Of a stretch of DNA of 64,000 nucleotides, positions 9,600 through 21,900 are shown piece after piece; the first letter of the stretch is position 1, and every line of letters begins with the position of its first letter. The translations under genes and the position numbers were made by a program. Under the pieces are notes generated by a model that searched no databases, was not told the DNA's origin, and was given only the letters and a program-made list of their open reading frames with translations. Source of the DNA: Chrysemys picta bellii (taxonomy: Eukaryota > Chordata > Testudines > Emydidae); the NCBI RefSeq assembly GCF_011386835.1, contig NC_088792.1, positions 113,246,421 through 113,310,420 on the forward strand, written 5' to 3'.

Positions 9600-12500
9600 T
9601 ATTGCGTTTCTCAATGTAATTTACAGGCGTGAACTTAAATGATGTCACTCATTTAAACAAAAAGGTATTTTAAGGGCCCATTGTGAAAACAATTCAAGTC
9701 AAGGCCCACGGAGACGATCTGAGCAGAAATTGGGCTTTGTCTATAGAAAAAAAAAAGAGGTGGGAATTGACAGATAGGTGAAATTTGCTCACGGACAAAG
9801 CAATCAATCAATTAGCAGTACAAGTTACGCCTTGCAAATGGCCAGAATAATTTACATGTGCCAAAGGCATATTTTCAAGCTTTACCTAGCAGTCATGAAC
9901 AAATCTGTATAAAGTTGTAGAAATTCAGTTTGGACAGTTGTCCATACTTTGAGGCTTAAAAAAGCCCCCTGCGAGAGACAAAAATGTTGCCAATGCAAGT
10001 GGCAGTGTGAACGCGGCTTTGTCGTCAGGAGAGTGCCAACAAAGTACTGCAACCTTAATTCAGCTCCTCTTACACACGCTGACTTTTAGCGACAGGCTGT
10101 GTCGACACAGGTTTCCAATCCAATCTCAATGTTTTAATATTTCTGTATCTGGTTTTGGCAAAGCCTGCAGATGTTCTATTATAATAATTTCCCCAACTTT
10201 TTCTAAACTGCAAAGTTTAAAAGATTGGGTGTGAGAAGTGGGTTAGTCCTTCTTAAAGATGAGCCTGAACCAAACCCCTGAACCTCAAAACAGTCCCCAC
10301 AATAAGTCAATGTGGACTGGTGTCGAGCTCCACTCTGGCTCTCAGCATTGTACGATCTGCCCCAACCAGTGGTTAGTAACCCTTGCTGTGTGATAGAAGT
10401 GTAACCTTTCTAACCCTGATCCATATCATGTGACTGAGGACTGGAATCACAGACACTCTTGTGTCATACTTCTATTATACCCATTGCATTTTCTACAGAT
10501 GTTATCATTAGAGCTAGACAGAAAGTGTCTGGTAATGTTCTTTTGTGAAATGTCAGCAAATGAAAAATTTTGAGTTTCCATCATGGGTTTTTTTGGTTTT
10601 TAGAAGCAAGTTTTCAGTTTTTCCATCACAAAACTAGAACATTTAGATAGAAATTACTTTTTTGCAAAAAAGTAGTTTAGGAGGGGACAGGAAGGCCTTT
10701 TTTGTTTTGTTTTGATTGAAAACACTTGAAGAAATTGTGACCACCTCTAGTTTTCATCATTTAGATCTAACTAGAGAAAAATTTGCATTGCTATAAAACA
10801 GTGAAACTGGAGGGTTCAGGGATCTTTCCTCAGAAAGCATTTGAATACCTGATACAATATTCACAAGACCCTATCGAGGAGAGTATTCATACAAAAATCA
10901 TTACATGCATCTTTGGGAGAGGAAGCTGGTGTCAGTGTCTCCTCCCCACCCCCATTGGTGGGGATAGGAGCCAGTTGGGGAACAGAGCTTTAGAAGGAGA
11001 AGTGGATAAGGATTCTCAGCTAGAAACCATTCTTTCCTCCGGTGCTGTTGCTGCTCCATCTACTGGTAGGATGGCTGGGAAGGGAACACCTGGAATTCCT
11101 AAAGCCAGGCGCCAGTTTCTCTGGATGCTCCCCATATCAGATGCTTTTAGCTGATGAGCTTTCACTCCCCCAACAAAGGTGAGCCCTATGGGATCAGTCC
11201 ACTCCCAAGACAAATGAAAGAAGAAGATAAGCTCTCTCTTCTCTTACTAGAGAAGAGGGAATAGTACTGTCCTGTAACCTCCTTTACTCCAACAACTTAA
11301 GAGAAGCTCACCACCACAGAATGACAAGCAGCAGAGACTTTTAAATCAGATTCAAATTATGTGCTCATATGCTCTGCACTATGGTGCAACACCATGAAAT
11401 CAGAATTAATCAGTTGTAAACAGAAAAGACAAATAATATTTTTAAAGTTGTCCTTTTAATTAAAATATCTTTGAAAAAATTCATACTTTTAGCTATTTGT
11501 AAATCAAGGTATTTGCTCTTCTCTGAGCAGAGATCAGTTTTCAGAGTTCTTTCTACAGGTTTGAAAATGTATTGCTCTTGTCTACCTCACTATATCATTT
11601 TTTTAACAGGTCTCAGAACTTTCTATTAATTTTAGATAACTATAGGGAGACAAAGGAGTCTGGGGGAGGCAAGAGCCGAACGAAAAAAAAAAGCATACTA
11701 AAAATGTTGCTTTGATATAAATAACAGAGAACTTTTTTGGTATTTTATTACACTCATGAATTTTTTTTTAAAGATATATTTGTTGTGCCATACAATTCCC
11801 ACCTGTCATAAACACAGGATAACAAATGGTCTATTAGGACAAACTTTATTTTATTGTCCCAGGGTAAGAAGTTATTATAAGCATGTTGCCTGATTCTTTA
11901 TCTGCCACAATGTATATCTGAACAGAACTAAAAAATATATATATATATTTTTCTATAAAAATCATATTTCAACTAAATGCTTAGTGGCATTGAAGAAAAC
12001 ATTTGCACACCCTTAAGTATGTTATTGCTTTTATAAAATGGTTATTTGCAAAAGCATTAAGAGAATAAATATGAATGACCTCACTATTTTCTTAAATGTG
12101 TGTGTCACTTGATACTGATCTTTAGAGAGGGAATTTACTGATCTTTAACAGAAAGTTTGCTGGTTTATAAAGAGTTAATTTCTGTGTAGTAACAAATGAG
12201 AAGGACTGAGTCAGGGAGATAGAGGAATGACGCAAGATTAAGATGTTCTGGAAAATATTTTTAATATCATCCTTTTTGGATTTGTGAATTTTTTTTTCTT
12301 TTGCTGGTCTAAAAAGGGTTTTTATTTAGATTTGGGAAGGTTTTGTATAGAGAAGATAAGAAAATAATTAAAAAACAAAACAAAATGCTTTTGCAGCTGT
12401 TTTCTATTATGCCTTAATGGTTTTTAATTAATTAGCTCAGAAGTATTAGTGTCTGGAGGTGGAGTGAGAAATGAGCTATAAAAAGATGGATAAAAACATT

Positions 12501-13149
12501 TCTAGATGTGTTTTCCTCTCATCTTTTTTTTTTTTCCAGGCAACAAGGAGATCAATGCCTATTTGGGATGCAGAGAGCCAAAGAGACAGACAATAAGGGT
12601 AGAAATACTGAATTTCCCTTTCATTGTATTTCAATGACTTTCTAACGATAATTTAAAACATTTTTTGGCTTTCAAAAGCATTAACAGAGGATTGTCATGC
12701 AATCAGCTAATTTCATGCTATTCTCCGACCCAGCAGCACTGAGAGCGAGAAGGAGACCAACCCAAAGAGTGAGGCATAGAGCAGATAATTCTGAGTGCTG
12801 GCTCATTGGTCTCTCATGCCCAGAGCCCGAATTCTACCAGTATTTCAGTATTTATACACGTTAACTTTAAGTGCATGAATAGTCCTTTTGTAGTTAATGG
12901 GACTACTCTTGTGTTTAGAGTTAAGTATGTGCACAAGTGTTGGCAGCAGCAGGATTTAATTCAGTTTAAGAAAACAACAGAAAAATTATGGAAATGATAT
13001 AAAATCCATGAGCTTTTTTTCCCTCCCCTCCTGAATTTTCCTGACTGCCTTGACAACTCCCATTTCACATACCACTCCCAGCCATTAGCCCTTTCCAGCC
13101 CAGTAATACTTGAAATAACGAGAAACAGTAGTCAGGAAGGGAGGCAGGC
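9600..13149. other. Long AT-rich block, no recognised gene
   Basis: I see no gene here. A phrase at about 10050 (GCAACCTTAATTCAGCTCCT) recurs at about 24070, so some old repeat is present. The segment 10500-10770 resembles AT-rich 'gaaaatttt' repeats. A polypyrimidine tract ending in CAG at 12520-12540, followed by a short open stretch, looks like a splice acceptor but is not enough to call an exon. 12350-12480 is AT-rich with TTAATTAATTAG motifs. Confidence 0.45.
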
Positions 13150-13885
13150 CCCCAACCTGAAGCAAATACTCACCAGCAACTACACACCACACCACCCCAG
13201 GAACCAATCCCTGTAGCAAACCTCGTTGCCTATTCTGTCCCCGTATCTACTTTAGTGATACCATCCGAGGACCCAACCACATGAGCCACACCATCAGGGA
13301 CTCATTCACCTGCACATCTACTAATGTGATATATGCCATTGTGTGCCAGCAATGCCCCTCTGCCATGTACATTGGTCAAACTGGACAGTCTCTATTTAAA
13401 AGAATAAATGGACACAAATCGGACATCAGGAATGGTAACATACAAAAGCCAGTAACATACACAAGGAGAACACTTCAATCTCCCTGGACATTCTATAACA
13501 GATTTTAAAGTAGCCATTCTTCAACAAAAAAAACCTTCAAAAACAGACTTCAAAGAGAAACTGCAGAACTAAAATTCATTTGTGAATTAATTTGGGCTTG
13601 AATAGGGACTGGGAGTGGCTGGCTCACTACAAAAGCAACTTTTCCTCTCTTGGTATTGACACCTCCTCGTCCATTATTGGGAGTGGACTACATCCAACCT
13701 GATTGAATTGGCCCTCTCAACACTGGTTCTCCACTTGAAGGTAACTCCCTTTTCTTCATGTATAATAATGCCTGCATCTGTAATTTTCACTCAATGCATC
13801 TGAAGAAATGGATTTTTTACCCACGAAAGCTTATACCCATATAAATCTGTTAGTCTTTAGGGTGCCACCAGACTCCTTGTTGTTT
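13150..13885 (+). pseudogene. Penelope-like element fragment with GIY-YIG domain
   Basis: The + strand frame 13281-13508 encodes 75 residues including TNVIYAIVCQQCPSAMYIGQ, which holds the GIY-YIG signature as IYAIV..AMYIG, followed by RINGHKSDIRNGN. A small insertion around 13455-13465 shifts the frame into a stop, and the rest of the endonuclease reads in other frames to about 13625. Upstream, 13150-13280 fits the region between the reverse transcriptase and the endonuclease. The 3' tail ends GGTGCCACCAGACTCCTTGT at about 13860-13880. Same family as 4083-4640 and 52775-53400; inactive. Confidence 0.8.
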
Positions 13886-14287
13886 TAGTAGTCAGGAAAA
13901 AAAAAAGTTATATTAAAAAAATGGTTACCAGGCAGATTACATCTCTGCTCCCTTTCTGGCCTCTGCATCGCTGAGGTGTTGGGTGCTTTTGCAATTCTTT
14001 TATACTGGGATCAGGAAACAACACCCAACTATGTCCACCACCTATAACTGGGCAGGTCCAACTGGACACCTGTCTCTTCCACTTCTGGGAGCCTGGGACA
14101 AATACATTTATTAGCAAATGGAACAAAGCATTAGAGAAAATAATTTCAAAACAACCAACATGCATATTTAGTCTTACACTTTACTGCTAGCTAAGTTAGA
14201 TAGGCTTCCCTCTTGAGTCACTGGGAAAGAACAGACCCAAATTACATTATTTTAGGAAGCCCAGGAGCTCTTGGGACCCAGCCTCAT

Positions 14288-14343
14288 CTCTAGGAAAAAG
14301 AACAGGAGTACTTGTGGCACCTTAGAGACTAACTAAAAACTCG
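14288..14343. mobile_element. Short Penelope-like 3'-end fragment
   Basis: ACAGGAGTACTTGTGGCACC followed by TTAGAGACTAACTAAAA is a diverged subtype of the 'ggcaccttaaagactaacag' tail seen in the Penelope copies. Only about 55 bp remain. Confidence 0.55.
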
Positions 14344-14567
14344 TCTGTTTTCCTTCTACAAAAAGTGGTCTCTGCCCCCAGACTGCTCCCGCTTCTCTTT
14401 TCCCCCAAAGCCCCACCCTGCTGGTGTGCGAGCCTGAGCCTAATTACCATATTGCTTAGTGGCCTTTCTACCCCGCCCTGCACAAGGCCAAGGTGTGAAG
14501 TCTCCCTTTTGCCTCAGACTTTTCACAGACACACCCAAGTCAGACAGCCAGACCAGACTATCTAAGA

Positions 14568-15984
14568 GAGTGGTTCTCAACTACAGGTCCGCGGCCCCCT
14601 GGTGATCCCCAAGCAGGTTTCAGGGGGTCCGCCAAAATAAACCAGAGTGCAGGGATGGCATTACACTCACTGGAGCCCAGGGCTGAAGCCGAAGCTGAAG
14701 CCGAAGCCTGAGCAATTTAGCTTTGCGGGGCCCCCTGTGCTGTGGAGCCCGCAGGCAGTTGCCCTGCTTGCTGCCCCCTAATGCTGGTTTGACGTTATTG
14801 ACATAAACTGGGACCATATAGATCATTATCGCAACCAAGGTCCTGTAATGGCACCCAAATCTTGTATAAAGGGGGTTAAACGGGGTGTCCTAGACAAGGT
14901 TATGGTTTACTGGTTATGATTATGCTGTCTATATGTGTGTATCAGTTTTGTAGTTGAAGTTATGAATATTGGCTCTATACTGTCTGTATGGCAAACTTAT
15001 GCTATGCTTCTGGGTGACATCCCAGACAAGCTGAGATTAGCTCTGCCTAGCCTGTTTGATGGCCCATTAAGGACCATCAGCTATACAATGGACCCATTGA
15101 GAGAAGGCAAATATGCCTTCAGACTCAGCAAAGTATGCAGGGATTGGCCCATGTGACTCCAGGCTCCATTTTGCTGTAATTTTCCACAGTAAGGACAAAG
15201 AGGTGTTCTTACACCTGGAAAAGACTATATAAGGCTGATGCCTCATCTCCATTTTGGCTTCAATCCTGCTTCTTACCTCTGGAGGGACTTTGCTACAAGC
15301 TGAAGCTCTGAACAAAGGACTGAGGACCCATCCCAGCTGGGGATGTACTCCAGAGACTTGATTTGAACCTGAAGTTTATTCCATCACTGCTACAAGCCTG
15401 AACCAAGAATTTTGCCATTACTGTATGTAATTGATTCCATTTAACCAATTCTAACTCTCATCTCTATCTTTTTCCTTTTATCAATAAACCTTTAGATTTT
15501 AGATTCTAAAGGATTGGCAACAGCGTGATTTGTGGGTAAGATCTGATTTGTATATTGACCTGGGTCTGGGGCTTGGTCCTTTGGGATCAGGAAAACCTTT
15601 TTTCTTTTATTTGGGTATTGGTTTTCATAACCATTTGTCCCCATAACGAGTGGTACTGCTGGTGATACTGGGAAACCGGAGTGTCTAAGGAAATTGCTTG
15701 TGAGACTCGCAGTTAGCCAGTGGGGTGAGACCGAAGTCCTCTTAGTCTGGCTGGTTTGGTTTGCCTTAGAGGTGGAAAAACCCCAGCCTTGGGCTGTAAC
15801 TGCCCTGTTTGAGCAATTTTGTCCTGAGTTGGCATTCTCAGTTGGGTTCTGCCAGAACCGCATCGGCACAGCTGGCCCTGGCTTTTATATGCAGAAAAAG
15901 AGTTGTTGTGGCACAGGTGGGCCATGGAGTTTTTATATCATGTTGGGGGGCGGGCTTCAGAAAGAAAAAGGTTGAGAACCCCTG
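14568..15984. mobile_element. hAT transposon hosting a nested LTR
   Basis: The outer element begins GAGTGGTTCTCAACTACAGG and ends AAAAGGTTGAGAACCCCTG; the inverted ends share GGTTCTCAAC/GTTGAGAACC. ATCTAAGA at 14560-14567 and CTCTAAGA at 15985-15992 match at 7 of 8 positions as target duplications. After removal of the nested LTR (14788-15870) the hAT element is only about 330 bp and non-coding. Its 3' part carries GCTTTTATATGCAGAAAAAG and TGGCACAGGTGGGCCATGG. Confidence 0.85.
14788..15870 (+). mobile_element. Solo LTR nested in a hAT element
   Basis: About 1.08 kb is flanked by a 5-bp direct repeat GCTGG at 14783-14787 and 15871-15875. If the LTR opens with TG it starts at 14790; it ends GCATCGGCACA. 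It carries the order expected of an LTR on the + strand: a TATA box TATATAA at 15226-15232 and a polyadenylation signal AATAAA at 15483-15488. There is no coding interior, so it is a solo LTR left by recombination between two LTRs. It must be younger than the hAT copy it splits. Confidence 0.8.
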
Positions 15985-15992
15985 CTCTAAGA

Positions 15993-16403
15993 CATATTCC
16001 ATTGTTTGGCAATTAGACCCAGTCAGCCTTAATGGCTTGCAATCACAGGCCTTGTGACTATGGGGGGAGTATGCTGAAACTGTCTGCTTCCCTGACATTC
16101 CCACCCACCACCTCAGAAATCTTATACATAAACCACATTATGGGGTAGAAATCCATATTCTCCACCGAGCATCCCCACATTCATCACACCTACTAAATAT
16201 ATTTTCTCCTCTTTAGACAAAAGTCTAATATAGGTATGAGAGGAAAAAACCTACTCAGGAAGGGAGATAGGCTTGAAACCTTGATAGGGCCCTTATAGAG
16301 TTGCTGCCCACATTACTTGTCTTGCCACTTCGAAGGTCTGTTCTCCAGACTCCCAGCTCAGGCTCCCAAATACATGGTGCTGAATTTCTTCCTGCCTGGC
16401 GTG

Positions 16404-16437
<34 letters not shown>

Positions 16438-17611
16438 GCGAGGGCTGCTACTGAGTAGATGCCTTTTCCTTCTTTGCAACCTCCACATGCTGTCTCTTTG
16501 CTGCACCATACCACTGAGAGGGAGCATATGCCTATGGAGCTTTCAGGGCATAATGGAAAATGATGAGCCCTTTTGTGGAAGATGTATTTGAAACAAGTGA
16601 TTTCATTTTTTAGCTTGCCTTAGTCCTAAATCTACAAGTCCAAGTCTGTTTCACTTGAGCCAGTGAGAAACAACTAAGAACTGAAAACACAACCAGAAGC
16701 TACATAATATTTAATGGTTATACATTTACCGCCTGGGATATTTTTGTCCATCCAGTATTTGGGGAGGAACAGATGTCTCACTTATGCCAGGAAGAGCAAT
16801 TATAATGATCCAAAATGCTATGCTCCACACATACATGGCACCTTGCTGCAGGGCAGACAAAGTCCGGGAAGCAAAGAGTCTCATACGTTTGTTTACAGTA
16901 ATTTTTCCTTTATTTAGCTAGAGTATAATCAAACTGTTTATTTGTACACTTCAGAGAATTTCAGCAAAACAACCCAACCAAATAAAACACAATCTGCCCA
17001 TATTTAGACACATATCTGGCTTTCTGGCATTAGTTACTGTTTGAATATCCTGGGGCACCAGCAGATGTAAGGTCTGATGAAAGCTGTTTCACTGATTCCA
17101 TGTCCAAGAAGCTGTAGGTCTTATTGTGCATGCACACAGCTTCACAGGATATAAAATTGGGGATTTTGGACTCCAAAAAGGCATTTTTAAGCTCCACCAA
17201 TTTGTTCTCTCCCTCTCATGTCTTCAGTCTGCTTAAATCTGAACATGTGATTACCATCTGCCTTTGGAATGCAGTCTCTTTGGCTAAAATAACTAAAGAA
17301 TCCATTCTCACAGCAAGAAAGGGCTATGGGGAAGTTCCTGTGAGATAGTTTCAGGTGGTTATTGTATAACATTTATTAATATGCACAGTGGGCCAAGCAG
17401 CACTGCTCTGCGTGGGTGTTACTCAGTTGAAATCAACTAAATTTCACCTGCTCTCTCCAGGGCACAATCAAGCCCAGCAGTTATTTTCTAATAAGGAATC
17501 AAGTTGCAAAGTATCCAGGTTTTGTGGTCTTTAGAACTCTCAGTGTAGAATCTTGTTTTGTTTAAGGAGCTAGAAGGAAAAACGTCGCAAACCATACAGA
17601 TACTTTGGCAG
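15993..17611. other. No recognised gene; contains an AC microsatellite
   Basis: Apart from the dinucleotide repeat at 16407-16435 I see no gene, RNA or nameable repeat. Open frames around 16255-16591 exist only because the microsatellite is free of stops. Confidence 0.5.
16407..16435. repeat. (AC)14 microsatellite
   Basis: Uninterrupted AC dinucleotides. Uninterrupted tracts of this length usually vary between individuals. Confidence 0.95.
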
Positions 17612-18104
17612 CTATGTCTTTGCTGCAGTTAACCAGGGTGATGGGCACCTGGGTCTGAACACTCAAGTTAGCCTAACCTAGGTGTGAGCATCCCCACAGG
17701 AAAGCTCCCTCCACATTACTGTGCCTTCTCTGTTACTGCTCTCACCAGCACTTGTCTGGGGGCATATCACAGGGCACTTTGCACTGAGCTGCTCCAGGAT
17801 TCTCTTCCTGTCAACTGTGTCAATTACAGTAGAACTTGTCTGTCCTTCAGAGGGAATGGTGGGAAGGGCACTGCAGCATACAATTGAATTTGCCTATGTC
17901 CTCACTGTAAACTAGTCATGCCCGAGCCTGGGTAAAAGTGGAACCTGGCCTCTAACCCACATCCCCAGCTGGTTCAGCTAACCCAGGCTTAAAGCACTTC
18001 CAAACCCAGGTCGGAGATTTCGTGTGTGGATGGTAGGAGGAGGTTGGGCTAAAATGCAAGTAAAAGCCCATGTTAAATGTGCAGTGAAGACACATCCTCA
18101 GTTA
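17612..18104. mobile_element. Candidate MITE, about 490 bp
   Basis: The left end (ATGTCTTTGCTGCAGTTAAC) and the complement of the right end (GGATGTGTCTTCACTGCACA) form an imperfect terminal inverted repeat. The interior also has inverted phrases around 'aacccaggct' and 'taacctaggtgtgag'. No clean target duplication was found. A related-looking end (TAGGTCTTCACTGCAAACAA) occurs at about 45758. Confidence 0.45.
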
Positions 18105-19551
18105 TAGAAGGATATCAAAGTTACAGCTGGTTGAATATAAAAACAGAATCATCAGGATGTGCACGTGACTAAGCTGAGTAACTGTGGGATCTCATTCATG
18201 AAGAGGTTTGCACACCTCAAACATTTCCTGGATTTTAGCATAATGTTTATTTGTTCAAACCTTATACTGGAAAATGCTGCATTTGCTATTCCCTAGTTTC
18301 AAAAATTTCACTCATCCCACCAGGGAGCAGACATGATACCAAGTGACTTTGGTGACCAAACATGCACTACAAATGCTGAAAAGCAAAGAGTTAACAGTTT
18401 GCTAAGAATCAGCAGGCTGAAAACATTCACCCCAAGTGTTCACTGAATAATGAATATTTTCCAAGAAATCAGGATGGGTTTGTGATGCTGATACCAGCTC
18501 TGATCAAAACTGTAGGTTCAGCTGAAAACTGAAACTCACAGCTGGAAGCCAGGCCAATTAAATTGTGTATTAGTACAGATCAATCTGATTGTTAAATGTA
18601 TAAAAATGTATTCAGTGTTTAAACTTCATGAAAACTAATGGGATGCTGCATGCACTGTTTTCATTTATTTGTATTTTGTTATAATGCAACAGCAAACATT
18701 TACATTGTATATACCCCTGTAACTAAATAACCTATCAAAGGAGAAGGAGCCTCGTGTAATGCAAATGAAGAACTTTAACAGGAAAGTGCTAATTCTTTTA
18801 CATTTGAAGGCAAGTGGTCATTGTGTGTGATGATCAGAGATCAAAGACTCCAAATGTGCTCATCTCGCTCTGCCAATCAAAGAAAGAGCACATGTGGGTG
18901 CTGACGCTGTCAGCTTGTTTTTTGAGAGAAGAAGCAGTAGTGATAAGTATGGATTCAAGGAAAGATCTTGCATCTATGCACTGTTTGGATTCTTACAGAG
19001 CAGAATAACTAACAGGAAGATGGAGATCTCCAGAATTATTCTGGGGAGCCCTGAGAGACTTTTGCGACACTGGCAGATTACTACATCTCTGCTACCATTT
19101 GGAATTATAGACTGTCACTCACCCGCACATATATTTTATCTGCTTTAATCTCTCAATAACTCATTTCTTTTTCTTAGCTAATAAACCTTTAGTTAGTTTA
19201 TTATAGGATTGGCTACAGGCATTGTCGCTGGTGTAAGACCTAGGATACCAGTTGATCTGGGGTAAGTGACTGGTCTCTTAGGACTTAGAAGCAATCTGAA
19301 AATTGTGTGATTTTTGGTGTAAGTAACCATTTATAGAGTCAGACTCGGACTCTAAGGTCAGAAGGGAACATCATGATCATCTAGTCTGACCACCTGCACC
19401 TTGCAGGCCACAGAACCTCACCCACCCACTCCTGTAATCGACTCCTATCCTCTGGCTGAGTTACTGAAGTCTTCAATGATTTAAAGAATTCAAATGACAG
19501 AGAATCCACCATTTACTCTAATTTAAACCGGCAAGTGACCCATGCTGCAGA

Positions 19552-20882
19552 TGTAAGGGGACTGTTGCCCCCTTACTAACACTCAGTGGGGGTGTTTGGG
19601 TTGCTAGCTCCCAGCACTAAAAGGGGAAGGGTCGATGGCAAATCAGGAGCCTGAGACTGACTGTCCCCAGGAACAATGGGGAGAGGCCAATGCTCCAGAT
19701 CAGCCTGATTGACAGGGCGGGCAGGCTAATCAGGGAGTCAGGAGGCCAGAGGGGGTCCCGTCCTCCGTGTGAACTGGAATGGCCTGAGACAGACAGAGTG
19801 GGGCCGAGCTAAGGAGAGAGCAGGGGCCCGAGCCGAGCTGCTGGGAGCAGAGCTGCAGCCCCAAAGCCAGAGCACAGCCCAGAGAGAGCAGAGCTGTAGC
19901 AACCAGAGCCAGAGGGGCCAGACAAGCAGCCAGGAAGCAGGTCAGAGCTGGGAGCAGAGTCACAGAAGCAGCCTGCAGAGCAGAGCTGTGCTGGGGGCAA
20001 AGTTGCAGCAACCAGAGCCAGAGAGGCCAGACAAGCAGCCCAGGGAGCTGAAGGCAGAGCAGCAGCAGCAGCCGTGCTGAGGCAGAGTGGAGCTGGAGCC
20101 GGGGCTGGAGCAGTCCGGAGCTGGGGCTGGGGCAGTCCGGAGCCGTGTGCAGTCCGAGTGTGGTGAGCAGCTGGGGAGAGTGAGGGGAACCCTGGGCAGT
20201 GGGCCCAGCACAGGGAGACGCCTCAGCCAAGAGGCCTTGCAGGCCAAACTTGCAGGGGGATCATAACCCCGACCGGGCGGGGGCGACGCTGGGAAGAAGG
20301 GTCCTGCCACCTAGAGCCTGAGAGCGTGTGGCCACCACCAGAGCAAGTGTCCAACCCGCAGCGTCCCTGCAGCACAGACAGGGCCTGAGAAGCAGGCCTG
20401 GGACCTACAAGGAACAGACTGAACTGCCCTGACGTACCAAAGACACTGTTTGTAATGTTCCCTGCCACAGAGCAGGGTGATGTGTTTTCCTTTAACCTTT
20501 CCCATTTTTTCCTTATTCTTTTTTAAAATTAATTGTTAATTAAACAACTTGTATTTGCTTTAAATTGTATGGAATAATCAGTGGGTCAGGGAGGTGCCCA
20601 GTGCAAAGAGAGTACCCCGGAGTGGGGACACCCTAGCCCCTGTCCTAGGTGACCACAGCAGGGTTGGGGGTCGAGCCCCCCAGGAATCCTGGGCCCAGCC
20701 TTGTTGGGGTTACGAGGACTCAGCCAGACAAGAGAGTGGAAGGGGAGCCCTCAAGGGCAGGGAGGCCTCTGGGTAAAGGAAGTGGGAGCGGGGACTCAGA
20801 TCCTTTCGCTAGTCCACTTCACCGGGGTAGTGCAGAAGCCAGGAAAGTTCCCCACAATAGCGGGACCATTCCCCCGCTTACA
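19552..20882 (+). mobile_element. Solo LTR, 1,331 bp, with 4-bp target duplication
   Basis: It starts TGTAAGGGG and ends CCCCCGCTTACA, so TGTAAG/CTTACA form perfect inverted ends. CAGA flanks it at 19548-19551 and 20883-20886; removing the insert and one CAGA restores continuous CR1 sequence. Four-base duplications are typical of gammaretrovirus-like and some Gypsy elements. 19850-20160 is an irregular tandem array of 'gagcagagc' and 'aaccagagccaga' modules, with two copies of a roughly 40-bp unit about 110 bp apart. An AT-rich tract near 20520-20575 probably holds the polyadenylation region. Open frames such as 19730-20230 on the - strand are by-products of the GC-rich array. Confidence 0.85.
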
Positions 20883-20905
20883 CAGAGGAAGGTGAAAACC
20901 CCCCA

Positions 20906-21205
20906 GCATAGGCCCTGACTTTTATTTTTCCCTAGGGGTGCTCCACCCTGAGACCCTGCCCCCACTCTGCACCTTCCCCCGAAGCCCTGCCCTTGCACCA
21001 TCTCTTCCTGCCCTTGCTCTGCCCCCTCTCCCAAAGCCCCACCCACTCCTCACTGCTCTCCACCCTCCCCAAGCCCCTCTTCCAGCTGCCAAAGAACTGA
21101 TCGGTGGCAGCGCCGAACAGCTGTGTCTGGTGGGTGCTGAGCGCCCACTATTTTTTCCGTGGGTGTTTGAGCCAGGAGCACCCATGGAGTTGGCACCTAT
21201 GCCCC
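20906..21205. mobile_element. MITE of about 300 bp inside CR1
   Basis: The left end CATAGGCCCTGACTTTTATT and the complement of the right end CATAGGTGCCAACTCCATGG are diverged inverted repeats. The right end shares GGAGTTGGCACCTATG wording with the element at 25434-25848 and the complement of the 33843-34192 element start. The flanking CR1 sequence resumes at about 21206. The flanking C-rich duplications are imperfect, so the 8-bp duplication is not proven here. Confidence 0.7.
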
Positions 21206-21251
21206 ACAAGTCCACTGCCAATCTCACCTGGGTGAAAAATCATTCCCAACC

Positions 21252-21900
21252 TGCAGCGGGGTGGTCCTCCGTTCCTGCCTGGAAGTGCTTAAAACAGCCC
21301 TGGGAAAGAGCTGTGGCAGGAGAAAAGCTGGGCTGATTGGGGAAGTGGCTGCAGCTGGACCACGCCCCGATCAGGCCTCAGCTGGCCTGTATAAAAAGGC
21401 TGTGAGCCAGAGGCCTAGAAGCACTCTCTCTGTGTGTTCAGAGAGAAAGAGGGGCCTGTCTGCTAGGGAGCTGAGCCGGGTACTGGGAGTGGAATGGGGG
21501 AGGGGAGGAAAACCCCCAGGCTGCAGGCCTAGCTGAGGGCCTACGGGCAGCCCAGCTATAGAGCGAGGCAGCAGGTCCAAACCCAACCTTGCCTGTGATG
21601 AGTGGCTGATACTGCAGTCTGCCCCAGGGCACAGGAGCTAGTTGATAATTGGCAGTAGCCTTATACTAAGGCAAGGTGGGGACTAGTGGGTGGGGGTTCC
21701 CCTGGGAGGGGGAGACCCAGAACTGTGGGAGTACTGTCAGGGGGCAGCACCCCAGATAAAAGGGCACCAGGGTCTGGGAGGGACACGGGGCCAGCAGCAA
21801 GGCAGATCACTGACCTGCAGAGGGTGCTCCAAGGCTGGCAGAGCTATTTCCCAGAGACTACCAGCAGAAGGTGCCGCAGGGGTGAGTCTGCACCGCTACA
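21252..21900 (+). mobile_element. Solo LTR, 649 bp, with 5-bp target duplication
   Basis: It begins TGCAGCGG and ends CCGCTACA, inverted ends with one mismatch. CAACC flanks it at 21247-21251 and 21901-21905. A TATA box, TATAAAAA, lies at 21390-21397, placing the LTR on the + strand. No internal region is present. The insertion splits the reverse-oriented CR1 at 19332-22324. Confidence 0.88.

Noticed and set aside
12515..12600. Exon-like segment after a polypyrimidine tract ending in CAG
   Set aside because: There is an acceptor-like signal and a short open stretch, but no protein family, no partner exons and no clear donor.
16255..16591. Frames spanning the AC microsatellite
   Set aside because: The dinucleotide repeat reads as alternating residues in every frame; the frames are artefacts.
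19730..20230. 166-residue - strand frame, leucine/serine-rich
   Set aside because: It falls in the repetitive GC-rich array of a solo LTR, with competing frames on both strands and no motif.
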